Below are positions 12,458 through 24,253 of a stretch of 64,000 bases of DNA, in pieces. The stretch is taken from the NCBI GenBank assembly GCA_027919835.1, contig JANVFP010000002.1:558001-622000 (forward strand), given 5' to 3'. The stretch is from Lentinula raphanica. Lineage: Eukaryota > Basidiomycota > Agaricomycetes > Agaricales > Omphalotaceae. The notes under the pieces are model-generated. The model saw only the letters and a list, made by a program, of their open reading frames with translations, was not told the DNA's origin and ran no database searches. The translations under genes were made by a program, and so were the position numbers. How positions within the stretch are numbered: position 1 is the first letter of the stretch; every line of letters begins with the position of its first letter.

Positions 12458-13583
12458 TCATGCAGATATCTGCTCAACAAAGAGACCTGAATAGAACAAC
12501 CCCTCGGTAGTGCCCTCCTGTATTCCATAATGCACGACATCATTCTGCTCTGAGGAAGGTTCACTAGGATCCACAAGAGGGAGCTAGTGGGCAGAATTGA
12601 AATGTCAAAATCGCGGAGTTCCAGATCAATCCGTCTCACCTTTACGATTGCAGCATGGAAATCGCCTTGCCCTGCTGAGCCTGCCGAAGCAGTGGGGTTC
12701 GAGACGACGGACGTAACAGCGGCGAGTTCCGCTGCATCAGCAGAATAGAAAACTTGGAGAGTCAAGTTGTCCCAATCGACCTGGACCGCGAAGTTGTGCC
12801 ATTGATCAGCTGTGAACGGGGTTTCAAAGAGTAAGTTCAAGGCATGATCCCGAACTTTCAAGGAGGTAGCATCGGCGGCAGGGGCGGATGCAGTGGGATT
12901 GGTAAAGGGGTTACCTACAAAGGACTTCAGGAACTAGCTATTCCTTCTCGCGAAGACGAACAAAACGAATCACCTAACTGGAGTTCGAAGACATGGGTCC
13001 CATCGGCAGGTTCTATGAACACAATCTGATACTCATGGGAATAGTTCAAGGGCAGTTGTTCATTTTGTTTGACCGAAAAGTGGAATTTTGATACTCCCAC
13101 TTCCATTATGGCATCCAGAGCAGAGTTACTTCCATCTCCCTGGGCAATGAGGTCTGTCCTTCTGAACCCGTTCTGTGGGGTGCTGCCCCCTGGAACGAAG
13201 ATAGAGCTGTTATCTATTGTGAGCGAAATGACTTGCTCTGAGAGGACAGTTGTCCAAAGGGGAGTTGGCGTCGAAGTTGTTCCAAGAAGAGTCGTATACT
13301 GATCAAGTCAAAGTTCATTTCCGGTCAGAGTTGACGATCATCAAGCCACGCAAGAATATCATACATGTGAAGCAGACTCGCTTCCCTTGACAACTCTGAT
13401 AGAGGAAACATATCAGTAATAGTAGACCCCGAAAACGTTGAGTACGAACGATAGAAATGGACCGGTCGAAGAATCAAGGTCTGAAGCCGTCATCGTCTGT
13501 GGGACCCGTCCATCCCAGTACAGAGAAGCAGCGGACGAGCCGCTTACAATCGTAGAGAGAAACAGAAGGATGAAGGGCAACAT
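12458..13583 (-). CDS. Secreted GH131 family beta-glucanase
   Basis: A glycoside hydrolase of family 131, whose known members cut beta-1,3-, 1,6- or 1,4-glucans of fungal and plant walls. The signal peptide is MLPFILLFLSTIVSGSSAAS, then LYWDGRVPQTMTASDLDSS as in the family's LWDGR...DLD opening. Core segments follow after introns: GFRRTDLIAQ, KFHFSVKQNEQLPLNYSHEYQIVFIEP, then TADQWHNFAVQVDWDNLTLQVFYS. The end is HYGIQEGTTEGLFYSGLFVE, the usual GH131 finish with the G-E/-F-S-G-LFVE block, and stop at 12458. Length about 300 residues, as usual. It ends 94 bp from the convergent transcription factor gene. Confidence 0.85.
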
Positions 13584-13830
13584 TTTCTCAAGTCTTATTC
13601 GAAGATTAATCATACAAGCCCACCACTTTATACACATGAACCGGTTTTTCTGCGGGAAAAGGTCATCATTTGTAGTCATAACTACACTGAAAACGTCGGA
13701 ATACTGGAAATATGATGCCCGGGGTTCATCCATGGGCGATTCCAATTTCCTACCCATTCCTTCTGAATCCTCACACCTGTTGAAATGCTCGAGGATCATA
13801 TATATACTCATCCTTCAACCGGTTATATGT

Positions 13831-15539
13831 CTAATCGATTAAAACCAAAGAATCCAAAACCGAAAACCCAGTAGCAACACCACCTTCATTGCTATCCTTA
13901 CCCTTTGTTCTCACTAACCATCCGGCTTCTTTCTCGTCTACGACCTTCCCTTCTCCAAACAAAGACCAGCCGAATATGCCTAACTCACTGACTACCTCTG
14001 CTTCAACACTCGCTCCCGAACCTGCGCGCACTAGATAATTCTTCAGCCCTGTAGGTGGAGAAATCAGCTCCATCGCAATCCACGCTGGTCGCTCCCTTGG
14101 AGGTAACGAATCGAGAAAAGCCGGGATCGCCTCTTTATAAATGTTATTACCCCCTCCTTCGCGTTGAGGCTTAAGAACAAGTTTAGAAGCTCTATCTCGT
14201 GCGTTCCTGACTCCAGCTTCCCCATTGAAATCTAAACCCCACATCTCCATCCAGCTTTGCCGGAGCTCAGCGATTGCTTGAGCTGGAAACACGCCCTGAG
14301 AGCCATACTTCGACTCATCACAAAGGAATCGCTCGAGTACCCCAGGCTCCGTGAGTATCTGTTGAACCTTTTTCCCTCCTGCAAGTTGAAGAGGGATCGT
14401 GGGGCACTTGATTGCTTTCGAACGCTCGAGTTCGAACCGAGTCTGGTATTGCGTCTTGGTAGGGTAATCATCGGGAGTATACCCTGATCTATAATATACC
14501 ACGGAGATTTCCAATGGAGTCTGATCCTGCGACTCTATATATAGTGTAGAGTCTTCTTGCGAGATTCTAGCTTGGTGAACGAGTTCGTCAAATGTACGTC
14601 GGATGACATGGATAGAATGCCTTGTCGTGGGATCAGAAAGGTAGGCGACAAGTTTGTTTGGAATAGCTCACTTCTCCAAAAGTTCATATTCTAACCAGAG
14701 CTGATCGAAGATATTCCTTTCGTTGGCCTGAACGACAAACAGAATTCTCGACCTATAGATAACGAATCAAAGCACAGGTAGCGGTAACCTCGAAAGAACC
14801 AATTACCCATCAACATTGTATGTAGCATGTGCGGCGGCTAGTCCTGCTACTAGTCCAGAAGTACTGTGATTTGGAGGAAGATTGGCACCTGTCAGGTAAG
14901 CGGAGGAGCGATAGTAATTGGTTGAACTCTCTAGACTCCTTGAATATGGTTAGAGTGAGTCTCAGATATATCCAAACGATGCTTACCGATGCATTTCTGC
15001 AGTCTTCTGGGACAAGGCTCCGAAGGATGATGATATGGTATTGAATTCCACCTGCTTTAAGGATAAGCTGGAGTCCTGCTGATGAAGTAGATAGTCGGAT
15101 CGGAATAAACCTAGATGCAGTGGCTTCCATGGCCAATCAGCGAAAACGAAGAGTCTAACTATTGTATATGCACTTGAGCAAGACCTCTGTCGCGCAAATC
15201 ACGCCATCCCGACCACAACTGGCCGGTAAATTCATCTACTTGTCCAACTCCCACTTCGGCGCCCATGGTTTGATCAAGAAACTCAGCGTCCATCGCAATG
15301 CGCGAGTATAGCACGTTATAGATAGATTGAAGCCTTTGTGCTTGTTGGAATAACGTTCTGGGAAACGGTGTAGGAAACAAGGACATTGGGGCGTGTATAG
15401 CCGAAGTAGGAGCCGGAGGTTGATCACCAAGAGGAAGATAGAGCAAACCATGGGCGAGAGCATAGGTCGTAGCACGATATTGCAGAGTAGAGCGATCTCT
15501 GTCAGATATATGAGGAGGCCACTGTGTAAAATCAAACAT
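13831..15539 (-). CDS. GSH2: Glutathione synthetase
   Basis: Cytosolic ATP-dependent ligase joining gamma-glutamylcysteine and glycine, the second step of glutathione synthesis. The start at 15539 gives FTQWPPHISDRDRSTLQYRA and ALAHGLLYLP, as eukaryotic enzymes begin. Middle exons read QVEFNTISSSFG ALSQKTAEMHR and ANLPPNHSTSGLVAGLAAAH. The last exon (14514-13831) has VVYYRSGYTPDDYPT, LCDESKYGSQGVFPAQA, the ATP-grasp loop LKPQREGGGNNIY, and the end ELGIFGWSLFG ... WLVRTKGKDSNEGGVATGFSVLDS. All substrate-loop motifs are present, so the enzyme should be active. The start codon lies only 54 bp from that of the divergent PRMT3-like gene. Confidence 0.95.
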
Positions 15540-15593
15540 GATGATGGTGCTAATTCAAGAAAGTTTAGGCGCTCAATCAAAATATTTTTGTTG
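15540..15593. promoter_or_regulatory. Very short bidirectional promoter region
   Basis: Only 54 bp separate the start codons of glutathione synthetase (minus) and the PRMT3-like gene (plus). The stretch is AT-rich (aaaatatttttgttg). The two 5' leaders must overlap or be extremely short, so core elements of each gene probably lie within the other gene. Confidence 0.6.
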
Positions 15594-17726
15594 ATGAGCA
15601 TCCACTTTCATCCCACTGTTCCAATCATCGAGGACAATCACGACGACGACAACTCCTCTTCCAGCGACGATGACGAGGATCAGAACTGGGATGACTGGAT
15701 CTCAGACTCTGCTCTCCAACGCGACAACTGCAAATCTCTTTTTGACGACAAAGTTGGCAGCGTAGAAGAAATCCTTGCCTACGATAAGGCGACCTATAAT
15801 TTCGATCTGAATGAAACTTGCAAAGCGTTGTGTTCGTTCATCTTCTTTTGTTGACTCCTACATTCTCATCTTGATCTCTAGCCCTGGATATTCATGGGCG
15901 TATACGACTGATAAATTTCATTCGTCGAACTGTATGTGCATACTATCTTCACATCAGCGATCATCCAGTACATTCAAGTCTTTCACCACAGAAATCTTCT
16001 CCGGCCAATCTTTCATCGCTCACAGGGAAAGAATCGTTTTTCTCGAGTGACGATTTCCTTCTTCCGGTAATAGAGGATGATGCCATGCTTCGTGAGTCAA
16101 TCAAAAGTGTGTTTCAATCCACATCCTAAAGTCTCTTAGAATATCAGCCAGACAGTTGGACAGACTCCGAGGATGAAAGCTCTCTTCTCACTGAGGATCG
16201 CATCCGAAAACTGCAACAGAAACTAGCACAAACACAACGCGACTTTGAAGAATACCGTAAACTCGTCACCCACCGTTTCAACCTTGGTCAGATTGATGAG
16301 CTATCCGCAGAAGGACCATCAAACACAGTCTTACCTCCGGAACGCGACGATGACTCGCATTATTTCGAAAGTTACGGTGCCAATGACATTCACGCAGTCA
16401 TGATCCAAGACAAAGTGCGGACATCAACTTATGCCCGTTATATTCTCGGAACTCCTTCTGTCTTTGAAGACGCCATTGTCCTCGATGTGGGGTGTGGCAC
16501 TGGTATCCTTTCACTGTTTGCTGCACGGGCAGGCGCCAAAAAAGTCTTTGCTGTAGACGCTTCGAACATCGCCACGAAGGCAGAGAAAATAGTGAAAGAT
16601 AATAACTTGGACGATGTGATCACTGTGATCCGAGGGAAGGTTGAAGACATCCAACTACCTGAAGGGACCAAAGTTGATGTTATAATTTCCGAATGGATGG
16701 GATACGCTCTGTTATACGAAAGCATGCTCGATTCTGTTTTGGTTGCTCGGGACCGTTTCTTGAAGCCCAATGGTATCATGGCCCCCACGCAGACGAGGAT
16801 GATGTTTGGCCTGTGTGACGCAACCGAAATTGTCAAAGATCGCATCACCTTCTGGAATGACATCTACGGTTCGTGTATCTACCTTCGTATTTTGCGATTT
16901 CATTGAACCTCATGGTACCCTAGGATTTGACATGTCAGCAATGGCAGAGGAATTGTATCACGAAGCTGTCATTGATGTAGTCGGCCCTCATACTATGCTG
17001 AGTACGCCTTGTGTCGTAAAGGTGGTTTTCTCACTTCTATCTCACAATCTATTCGTCTAATTCAAGACATATTCACAGGACCTGCATCTCTCTTCCATTA
17101 CCCCTCGGCAGCTTGACTTCATCTCCAGCTTCAAACTGACATCTTCTACCGACCGTCGTACCAAAGTCACTGCCTTCATCCTATATTTCGACACATTCTT
17201 CACTACGTCGGGAAATCCAGTCGCACCTGAAACAGAAGTTCAAATCATACAGGAGAATGAAGCTGTCCTTGCAGAAGTCTGGCCTTTGGGGGGACGGCCT
17301 GCACCACAGAGACGTATGAGCCAGCATCATAAGAAGGCCAAGTCCCAAGAAGATGGTGAACTCACTAAAGCGGATGTAGTAACCAGTTTCAGCACTGGTC
17401 CCAATAGGTAGGTGCCAACTTCGACTATACAAAACCATACCTCACACGTTTTCTTATCAGTATACCTACTCACTGGAAGCAGACCCTATTCTTGTTGAAA
17501 GAACCGTTCGTGGTCGATGAAGGTCCGTGTTCTTATCTCCTTTACTTATCAGGACGGTTATTAAACGTGGGTATGTCTAGGCTTTGTTGTGTCTGGTCAC
17601 TTCCATTGTCATAAAAGCGATAGCAATTCCCGCGAAATTGACGTAGAGATTCACTATACCGTGCAAGATGTTGCAAGCCAAACGCCGAGCCAGGATGTGG
17701 TGGTAGAGATGTTCAAAATACAATGA
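15594..17726 (+). CDS. PRMT3: PRMT3-like protein arginine N-methyltransferase
   Basis: Class I SAM-dependent methyltransferase; PRMT3 homologs methylate ribosomal protein S2 in the cytosol. The N-terminus is acidic (SSSSDDDEDQNWDDW) and followed by the position of the PRMT3 C2H2 finger. There the zinc ligands are gone: SLFDDK replaces the CLFC pattern, and Tyr stands at both His positions. A coiled coil (IRKLQQKLAQTQRDFEEYRKL) leads to the catalytic part: YGANDIHAVMIQDKVRTSTY, motif I VLDVGCGTGILSLFAARAGAK, the double-E loop SEWMGYALLYESMLDSVL, and the THW loop PTHWKQTLF. The end is VVVEMFKIQ, stop at 17726. The catalytic core looks complete. Intron count about eight. Confidence 0.93.
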
Positions 17727-17808
17727 ATGGGCGCTTGTACTCTAGTGGTATTCAAAATCTCATGCTCTTCGGCGCCTATCATCTGCTCCCTTTTCACCTT
17801 CCACTATC

Positions 17809-19466
17809 ATGTCGTTGATACAAAGTGCAGCGATCGCGCAGAGTTCTTTCCAGGATATTCCTATAATGTGCATTGCTAACCCCTTTCATTTCATTGCGAG
17901 AGAGAAAGAGCAATCCTAATTGATTGGTGCTACGAACAGCGATGTTTCTCAAATAACCAACCATGACCCTTCGATCCGGCGCACATTAGCATTGGAGATT
18001 CGAACTGCTTGTATTGAGGTGGGCTTCTTCTATGGTATATGCATTCCTTGCAACCAGTATTCATGTATTGCGTCTGACGAGCTATGCAGTTATCAATCAT
18101 GGTGTCCCGGAGAACTTGGTTGAAGAATTTCTATCGCAGACAAAGGAGTTCTTCGCTTTACCCTTGGAATCAAAGCTGAAGGTAAGCCATAGGTTGCTCC
18201 AATCCGACTCCAGGCTTCGACTCATGCTTCGACATAGATTGAAAACAAGACCACTCCCAACATGATGGGCTACTCAGCTCTACTCAGTGGCAATAATGAC
18301 CCCAACGGAGGAGGTGATTTTCAAGAGGGATTCGAGTTCACCGCGGAACCTCTTGATAATTCGGGCCAAGAGTCAAACGTCAACAGCATTGGTCGCAATA
18401 CTTGGCCTTCTGGGCTTCCGAAATTTCGAGAAGCTGCACTTCGCTATTAGTTAAGTTTCTTCGTGCTATTGACCAAGCCTGCATCCTGATGTATGATATC
18501 CGACTTAGTGATGCAGTGGTCAATCTCGGGAAATCGTTGTTCCCCATCTTCGCTCTTGCGCTCGAGCTCGATGAACATTTCTTTGATGAGAAGGTCGTGG
18601 ACCTCTTGCTTTTCCTTGCAACCTGGGCTTCAGCTAATTATATTAGGTATCCAGACCAACAACGCAGCTGCACTTATGCGTAGCCTTCGCTATCCACCTC
18701 AGGAAAATTTAAAGGACGAGCACGTCATTGGGATTGGTGCTCATACGGAGTAAGTATCACTGAAGCTCCAATCATACGTGGTCTCTGCCACCCTCACTCA
18801 TGAATGCTTTTGGCAGCTGGGAGGTCAGTTCTGATGATAACATTTCGCTGTTCCTGTGTTGGTCTAAGTCACGACATGACTCAGTGCTTCACAATCCTAT
18901 GGCAGGAACCCGGTATACAGGCTTTGCAAGTTCTCAACTCTGAGAAACAATGGATCGATGCTCCTCCCATTCCCGGTTTGTATTCCTTTATATATCAGCC
19001 TACGTGTCACTTCTAGCTCACACCATCGTCGTGCTTGTATATTCAGGGACGTTCGTCATCAAGTTGGTCTTTCACTGGTGCCCACCGCAGTGTGAACGTA
19101 TCTAATTTCGTCAACGCTTTTAGCTTAGGTGATCAATTTGCTCGCTGGACAAGTAAGCAAGTTCCTTCCCTAAGCTCAACGTATAACCAGACCACTCTCT
19201 GCAGACGGTATCTTCAAGTCCACCGTACATCGTGCTATCAACAAGAGTGACGGATGTAGATATTCCATACCTCTGTTCGTAGGGGCCAACTGGGACGCCA
19301 AGCTTGACGTAAGTGTTTGTACGTCCTGCTGAATTCTCCACGACTGATTCCGACTTTCTGGCAGCCCATTCCCGGTTGTGTATCTTCGGACCGACCTCTG
19401 CGATATGAAGTGATCACAGCAGGCGAATATGTGAAAGCCAAATTAGCAGAAACTTATAAACATTGA
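17809..19466 (+). CDS. 2-oxoglutarate/Fe(II) oxygenase, isopenicillin-N-synthase-like
   Basis: A soluble non-haem iron oxygenase with DIOX_N and 2OG-FeII_Oxy domains. The first exon (ATG 17809) encodes SLIQSAAIAQSSFQDIPII and splices to DVSQITNHDP. It is followed by EVGFFY VINHGVPENLVEEFL, the classic start of this superfamily. The Fe site is rebuilt by splicing: GIGAHTDWE gives the H-x-D pair, STVHRAINK the distal His, and RYSIPLF the 2OG-binding Arg. Stop at 19466. Substrates in this superfamily range from alkaloids to plant hormones and antibiotics and cannot be predicted here. No biosynthetic cluster is visible around it, so a housekeeping or detoxifying role is as likely as secondary metabolism. 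Confidence 0.88.
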
Positions 19467-19854
19467 GTGTAACGGGCATACTTATCTGTCCACATATAGA
19501 CATCTGCTTTGACAATTATCACCGTCACGCATTCCATGAAATGATTGAAGCTTTGGTAGTGTTCGATGAAATAAGTCCATCGTCGGCCAAAGTCTGAGGG
19601 CTTGATTAAGTCAGAGAACAGAGTAATATCTATGTAAGCTCACAAGGCTTTCAACCCTACAAGACTTACGGGTTATATGGTTCATCCTGAAGTGACTAAG
19701 GCATTGGGGTTCGAACAGGTTCGAACGAGCACTTATTAAGCGCCCGAGACGCTGAAACTCTTCAGCGCTTTTTCAATTTTCATCTTATCTTTCGATCTTT
19801 CACCTCGGGTTGAGTATTGTGCTGACGACCACTTGCAAGCGTCTTCAACACAAC
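19467..19854. other. Intergenic region
   Basis: 388 bp between the oxygenase and HIT genes. It contains two close copies of a ggttcgaac word, but no tRNA fold could be drawn around them. Otherwise nothing seen. Confidence 0.5.
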
Positions 19855-20622
19855 ATGGCTACCAAGTACATGATTCGGTAGCTTTACCAGGCTTTACCAT
19901 ACTGGCTGACTCCTCGCTTCCAGGTCCCTAGCATCGTGCATCTTTTGCAAAATCATCAAAGGTACGCAGTACGGTAACATGCCAATACGACAGTTTCATC
20001 ATCAACTATCCTCTTGCAGGAGAAATTCCAAGCTTCAAGCTCCTCGAGACAGACCTTTCGTTCGTCAAATGAGTGCTATAGTGCTTCAAGACTAGTCTGA
20101 ATCCGTGTCTGAAGCTACGCGTTTCTCGATATTGGTCCTATCGCTACGGTATCTCAGTCATTCTGACTCGCGGATTATTGACCTAATATTGACTTGGTCT
20201 TTGTTCAAGGGACACTCGATGATTATCCCGAAGTGTGAGCGGTTTTCGTTATCTGACCGTCAGGCTATAATTACTCGATCCACTCTGCATGACTGTGTTT
20301 AGTCCATGCCGCCAAGATGCACGAACTTCCAGATGAATACCTTGTTGATATCCTACCCATTGCGAAAAGATCGCTCTTGCGCAAGGCGCAGAGGATTACA
20401 ACATATTACAGAATAACGGAGCTCTAGCTCATCAAGTAAGCTCGTCAACTCTCAAACTGAAAACCGGGCTTCATTCTATGACCCTAGGTCGTGCAACACA
20501 CTCATTTCCACGTCATCCCGAAACCGAATGAGAAAGAGGGCTTAATCGTCGGCTGGCCTGCCAAGGAAGTATCCAAGGAAGAATTGCAGAAGGTGTACGA
20601 AGAGTTGAAAGGGAAACTGTAG
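19855..20622 (+). CDS. HNT1: HIT-family purine nucleoside phosphoramidase (HINT type), possible frameshift
   Basis: HINT proteins hydrolyse adenosine 5'-monophosphoramidates. Exons give MATKYMIRS, then CIFCKIIKGEIPSFKLLETD, YAFLDIGPIA, GHSMIIPK and HAAKMHELPDEYLVDILPIAK. The active-site HIT triad is HTHFHVIPK near 20500. The end is LQKVYEELKGKL with stop at 20622. One problem stands out: at about 20365-20369 the family frame needs five A residues (AAA AAG ATC), but the sequence has four. So the frame shifts between LPIAK and IALAQGAEDYN. No intron with GT..AG ends of plausible size repairs it. The gene is therefore either inactive in this strain or the base is an assembly error. Everything on both sides is well conserved, which favours an error or a very recent mutation. 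Confidence 0.8.
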
Positions 20623-21302
20623 GCTTGTTACATACAAAGTGGAATATAACTCAAACAGAACATATGCAACTTTCCACGTAAATACCTCTCTCCTCGTTGT
20701 CTTTGTGTTCATCTTTGATTATCCTTCACCATCGCGCGCCCGTTCCATCAAAATGCGCAGGATGAAGTAGGATGCAGTGCTCTCGAAACATTTCTCACAA
20801 AGGGATGTCCCTAGAGCCAAGACCTATCTTTTCCGATACCAATAAATCCTTGTCCGGAATTCCTGGGCAGTGATTCTACATGGTTGGCTAGGGTTGGCTT
20901 GATCAGGCTGTATCGAGGAAATGGGCCATGCTGGTGCGTAGCCCTTCATAGAGAGAGCCAACCATCGTACATTTACATGCATTGTAAATCTTGGCACAGA
21001 TAATGAGAGATAATGGCGGTGAAAACTGATGGAGGCCTGATGGCGCCTGATGGCGCCAAGGTCGACTTGTCCATTTCAATGATTTTCACCGGCAATTGTC
21101 CGTCGCTTGAAAATGTTCCGAAAGCGGTAATAGCTCGCAGCTCGAGTATAAGAATGGTGGAGCTTCTTTGAGTATCCTTTGATTGGCGGGCCCAACACGT
21201 TACTCTATACTAAACACATTCTTCCCTTCAAAAAAGCACCTTTAAAAGAGTTTCTCAACTCCTCACAACACCGTTCACGAACTTTCGTCCTATACCCTCA
21301 AC
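20623..21302. other. Intergenic region, promoter of the TDT transporter gene
   Basis: 680 bp with no coding frame of interest. It contains the near-direct repeat gatggaggcctgatggcgcctgatggcgcc around 21030, a small GC-rich tandem of cctgatggcg. A possible regulator site, nothing firmer. Confidence 0.45.
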
Positions 21303-23098
21303 ATGATTCCCGTTTCTACGAACACGTCCGAGAAACAGCAAGTTAGCTCCTTGGCGCGCCGAATCCATGGCTGGTCCTGGCAGGCGGTGAGTATCCATTC
21401 GACTATCGTGCCTTCGATTGGTTATCTGACTGAGGCGACATAGTTCCCCATCGGTATGGGTACTGGAGCGGTCTATGTCACCCTTTCCGGACTCAAAGAG
21501 CACTCTTCAACACTCACTACCGTCGAAACTATCTTCTATTTCTTGAACATATCGTTGTTCCTACTCAACACCACTACGCTCATGATCCAAGCCATACGTG
21601 AGTTTCTGATCGTTACTCAGAGGAGATGATTGAGACAATTCTGACCCGTTTCAGTGTTCCCGAAGCAGGCTTGGAGGCTGATCAAAGATCCCGTGAAAGG
21701 AATATTCGTCCCGCTCGTCGTAAGTGGCTTACCAAGTCACACCGTTGAGAGCGTGTATATCTGATTCCCCTCGCAGGTCCTTTCCTTTGCAACCATCATC
21801 ATCGGTACTATAAACTATGCTGTCCCTCCAGGCCTTGTTAGTCACGCTTTATCTACGCCCTGTTCTGGTCCGTGTTCATGAACTCTGATGTATTCGCCGA
21901 CCCCTGACGCCCCGTAGGATCTATGTCGCCTTCGCATGTTTAACTTGTATGCCTATGTTGATGATCTGGTTCAATCAACCGCACGATCTGGCTACTTTCA
22001 CGCCTGCCTACGCCTTCTTGATCTTCCCCATGGTATGTTCATACCACCAGAACAATTTGGACGTCTCTGATTTCGGTTCACAGATGCTTGTAGGAGTCGT
22101 TGCTTTCAATGTGCTAAAAACAATGGATCCTGCAGATAACCGAGCAATCGGGGTTCTTGTTTTGGGCTATTTCTTCCAAGGTGAGTTATTTTCTAGATTT
22201 GAGAGATATATCGTACGACGGATGGTTTCAGGTATCGGGTTCTTCATGACCTTCTTCTACCTCTGCATCTATGTCATCCGCATCATGTCCGTGAGTATAG
22301 TTTCACTCTTATACCGAACTACATCTTCCTAACGTTGCCTAGACTGGTTTCCTCGAGGGACATCAAGCCAACGGAGCGTTTGTTGCCTGCGGTAAGTCCA
22401 TCCTCTTCGGATCTCCCTTGTATACAGTTCGTTGACGTTGTATAATAATAGGTCCCCCTGGCTTTACCGCTCTTGCGCTGTGAGTTGTACACCCTGATCT
22501 GAATTTTCTTCACCCGCCTTACGCCTATTGGTAGACTCCAACTCGGAGATCACTCAAGGAAGATGTGAGCATCGATCCACTCTGTTTTGCCTTCCTCGTA
22601 ACTAATGGTCGACAGTCTTACGGCCCATAATCTTGTGACTCCCGCTGCAGGAGATATTTGGTATGCCAGCAGTGTTTTGTCCGCTCTCATGCTCTATGGC
22701 TTGGCGGTATTCCTCTTCGTCTTTGGAGTACTTCCCTACTGGTTCAAAGTCCATAAGCATCTCAAAGAGATCCTCGGCTGTTGGGCACTCACTTTCCCGT
22801 GCGTTGTGTTCCACTCGTCTCTGTACAAAACATGTTTTGACTTGCTCTCAAATCCATAGAAACGTTGGCTGGATCTCCTGCACTCGAATCTTCGGTGACG
22901 TCCTCCACATCCCGGGGTTATATGATGTGCATCTGCTCATGACCATCTTGATGTGTTTGACCTGGGCGGTTCTGTCGTGCTCACTGTCGCCGCGTTCTGG
23001 AAGGGATGATATTCTACTCGCACGATGAAGACGTCCTCAAAGACGCTCGTCGGGATGAAGATAAACTCTCCTGTTCCACCACCTCGACAGCCGTCTAG
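21303..23098 (+). CDS. TDT/SLAC1-family anion transporter
   Basis: A ten-helix membrane carrier of the tellurite-resistance/dicarboxylate family, which includes yeast sulfite pump Ssu1 and fission-yeast malate permease Mae1. The start at 21303 gives a short cytosolic tail and then WSWQAFPIGMGTGAVYVTLSGL, the family's first helix with the conserved G-M-G-T-G. Further helices: FYFLNISLFLLNTTTLM, VVLSFATIIIGTINYA, YVAFACLTCMPMLMIWF, FTPAYAFLIFPM, IGFFMTFFYLCIYVIRIM, GDIWYASSVLSALMLYGLAVFLF, FGVLPYW, LTFPNVGW-type segment and LMTILMCLTWAVLF. The C-terminus is charged (DEDVLKDARRDEDKLS), stop at 23098. About nine short introns. The substrate (sulfite, malate or other anion) is not decided by the sequence. 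Confidence 0.85.
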
Positions 23099-23625
23099 GC
23101 TACCCCCTACCTTCGCACTAGTTCCCATTAGGACTTTTTCATGAATTGTCGACAACGACTTTGGACTGTTACTAGATATGATATAGTCACTCGTCTATCT
23201 ATATTAGTTCTTCTGAGGAAACTCTTTTTCAGTATATACAACACTTACCCTACTCGTCGCTCTTTAGATCTATCTACATACCTATAGAATGTGTTTCTTA
23301 TCGTGGAACTGCATTTGTATCTCTAACAAAAGTGAGCTGTGCACAATTGATTGGACTTGCATGGTTGCTGTACTGCGAAACCCTAGCCCAAATGACTTGC
23401 TCGAAAGTCAGTGATTTCGGACCGAATCGAAGGAATGAATGGACTTCACAACTTGGTAATGGTGTGTATAGAGGTGTTCAGATCACAATATATATCTTTC
23501 ATGCGGAAGTAGGAACCCAGAACACTGCGAGTCGAATCCACAGCACTGTGCGCCAACGAAATGCCAAATAAGCTCGTAAGTTAGTATAAAGTACTCGAAC
23601 CTATCTCACTTCCAAGCCTCAAAAG
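23099..23625. other. Intergenic region
   Basis: 527 bp. AT-rich 3' flank of the transporter gene; no feature supported. Confidence 0.5.
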
Positions 23626-24008
23626 ATGCAAACCGACAACCCAAACACAAAGTCCACCACCTCTCTGTTGTCTACCGCGAACACCGTTGCTTCAACGGTC
23701 CCTTTGAACCCGCGCCAGATACCACAGAAAGACTACGCAGCTGCTCTAGGAGACCTTCAGTCTCGCTATGGCTATGCATGTCTACTAGTCACAATCCAGT
23801 TTCCACTCCGGTTGTGAAGCAGAAGGATTCTTCACAAGCCTCGACCTCAGCGATGGCATCGAAGGATGACACTACCAAAGCCACACCCGGCAGTGACGGT
23901 CCTTCAACAGATGGGACGAAGAAAAAGAAACGTGTTTTGGATTTTCTGCGGATAGGTCTTTCTCTCCATGCTCGAATGATAAATTCCTATGTTCATCATG
24001 ATGATTAG
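23626..24008 (+). CDS. Small hypothetical protein, probably frameshifted
   Basis: A true ATG opens a serine/threonine-rich frame ending in QKDYAAALGDLQSRYGY (to 23817). A second, overlapping frame from about 23778 continues with a low-complexity Ser/Thr/Lys-rich chain ending KKKKRVLDFLRIG. A KDYAAA-LQS-YG core followed by a low-complexity tail resembles small conserved hypothetical proteins I associate with Agaricomycetes, so the two frames are likely one gene broken by a single-base shift near 23775. No GT..AG intron joins them. Function unknown, probably disordered. Confidence 0.35.
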
Positions 24009-24253
24009 GCAAGAAAACGGTTTCCAAACCTTGATGCAATGCACCCCCAATTGTTGCTCGATTTCAATTGCTCAACCACAATTTGTTGGAGCGGAACCTG
24101 CGAAAAATATCAATCGGAAGAAAGTAAAACATAGAGAGCATTCTCGTAGCAGGGGGCAGAGGATCATTGGTCATGATTGAAATAGTATCTGGAATGCGAG
24201 ATCGACGAAAGCCCGAAATGATATGAGTGTCCGGTCCTCAACGTCTGCATGGA

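Noticed and set aside
19700..19740. tRNA-like B box (ggttcgaac repeated)
   Set aside because: No acceptor stem, D arm or anticodon arm can be drawn around it.
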